Shown piece after piece: positions 63,588-64,000 of a stretch of DNA of 64,000 nucleotides. The DNA is from Aradus depressus (taxonomy: Eukaryota > Arthropoda > Insecta > Hemiptera > Aradidae), in NCBI GenBank assembly GCA_963662175.1, contig OY759214.1:97240115-97304114 (forward strand), written 5' to 3'. Made by a program: the position numbers and the translations under genes. Under the pieces are notes generated by a model that searched no databases, was not told the origin of the DNA, and saw only the letters and a list, made by a program, of their open reading frames with translations. Positions within the stretch are counted from its first letter, which is position 1. Each line of letters opens with the position of its first letter.

Positions 63588-64000
63588 GAAATTTTTTTTT
63601 TTTTTTTATTTATTTACATATTCACAACGACAACATTTGTCACTAGTGATCGTGATGATGTGCTGTGGCAAGTGTGTCGCTGTACTGCTGAGGTATGTGA
63701 CCGAAGAGGAGTCCAGGCTAGTCCTGGAGCAGGTCCCTCTGCCATGCCCGCTTTAGACGTCTTGGTGGATTTGTGGGGAGAGTGTTCGTGGATAATTGGA
63801 GAATAAGTGGATTGGCGTGATGATGGAGTTTGTCGTGAAAATTTTGATATCGTGTCTTGATAACAGAAGGTATAAATGGGATGTTGAGGTCATTATGTAA
63901 TGTGAGGTTGGAAACGTAAAATGGGGCATTGGCAATGTGGCGTAGTATGATGGATTGTAATGACTGAAGGCGTTGTATGTTTGATTTTTTGGCTGATCCC
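63588..64000 (-). mobile_element. 3' end of a Jockey-like LINE, leaving the window
   Basis: Minus strand: C-terminal coding part (64000-63718), then a 110-base 3' UTR ending 'gaatatgtaaataaata' and a poly-A near 63605-63588. The remainder of the element lies right of the window. Confidence 0.85.
63718..64000 (-). CDS. LINE ORF2 C-terminus (partial)
   Basis: Open from the window edge to a stop at 63718-63720: SNIQRLQSLQSIILRHIANA, PFYVSNLTLHNDLNIPFIPS, then PPRRLKRAWQRDLLQD. These are the conserved blocks after the RT domain in Jockey-type pol proteins (IQR-x-Q, AP-x-YVSN, LHNDL, RRLKR-W-RDLL). The frame has no breaks over 94 codons, so the parent element may be intact beyond the edge. Confidence 0.85.
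   Translation of the reverse strand, partial: GSAKKSNIQRLQSLQSIILRHIANAPFYVSNLTLHNDLNIPFIPSVIKTRYQNFHDKLHHHANPLILQLSTNTLPTNPPRRLKRAWQRDLLQD

Overview
The window looks like intergenic or giant-intron DNA of an arthropod, most likely an insect. It is AT-rich and packed with transposable elements, and no complete host gene can be recognised. Evidence for this origin: Jockey-type LINEs with EEP endonuclease and reverse transcriptase domains, Helitrons, hAT-like MITEs, and a very abundant tRNA-derived SINE. The SINE's 3' tail, (CCTAA)n, equals the insect telomere motif TTAGG on the other strand. The species cannot be told from sequence alone; Hemiptera is only a guess.

Layout. 1-7.6 kb: LINE 3' ends, SINE pieces and two unclassified dispersed families (called R1 and R2 here). 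7.66-15.63 kb: a 5' Helitron fragment, then a SINE-derived higher-order satellite (8242-11177, alternating 438/441-bp half units, 879-bp period), then a 4.28-kb non-autonomous Helitron filled with G-rich ~143-bp units and a 33/66-bp minisatellite. 15.8-25 kb: LINE relics, R1/R2 blocks, and a LINE split by a second Helitron (20619-22332). The matching empty site of that Helitron lies at 216/217. 25.2-25.7 kb: the longest ORF that is not an obvious repeat, with three hydrophobic segments; a gustatory-receptor exon is possible. 26-37 kb: hammerhead-like palindromic elements, R1/R2, a hAT-type MITE with a perfect 8-bp TSD, LINE C-termini, and an unidentified broken ORF at 35260-35619. 37625-38513: seven 127-bp tandem units. 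40-47 kb: SINEs, R1/R2, LINE tails and a 2.5-kb AT-rich stretch. 47367-50063: the best-preserved element, a 5'-truncated Jockey-like LINE with an intact 860-codon reading frame and an 11-bp TSD. 50-64 kb: SINEs with clear TSDs (two nested in MITEs), a ~490-bp duplicated segment, more hammerhead-like elements, and a LINE C-terminus leaving the right edge.

Host coding signals are weak. There is a 31-nt micro-exon candidate with good splice sites (31046-31076, minus), a short terminal-exon candidate (16811-16879, minus), and the ORF at 25.2-25.7 kb. The most interesting general signals are: (1) a recurring hammerhead-ribozyme-like core followed by different self-complementary six-mers (ACCGGT, ACTAGT, AGTACT, AATATT); (2) a satellite built from antisense SINE sequence; (3) regularly spaced G-tract clusters inside Helitrons; (4) SINEs ending in telomere-like repeats. 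No rRNA, functional tRNA gene, CRISPR array or bacterial-type operon was seen.
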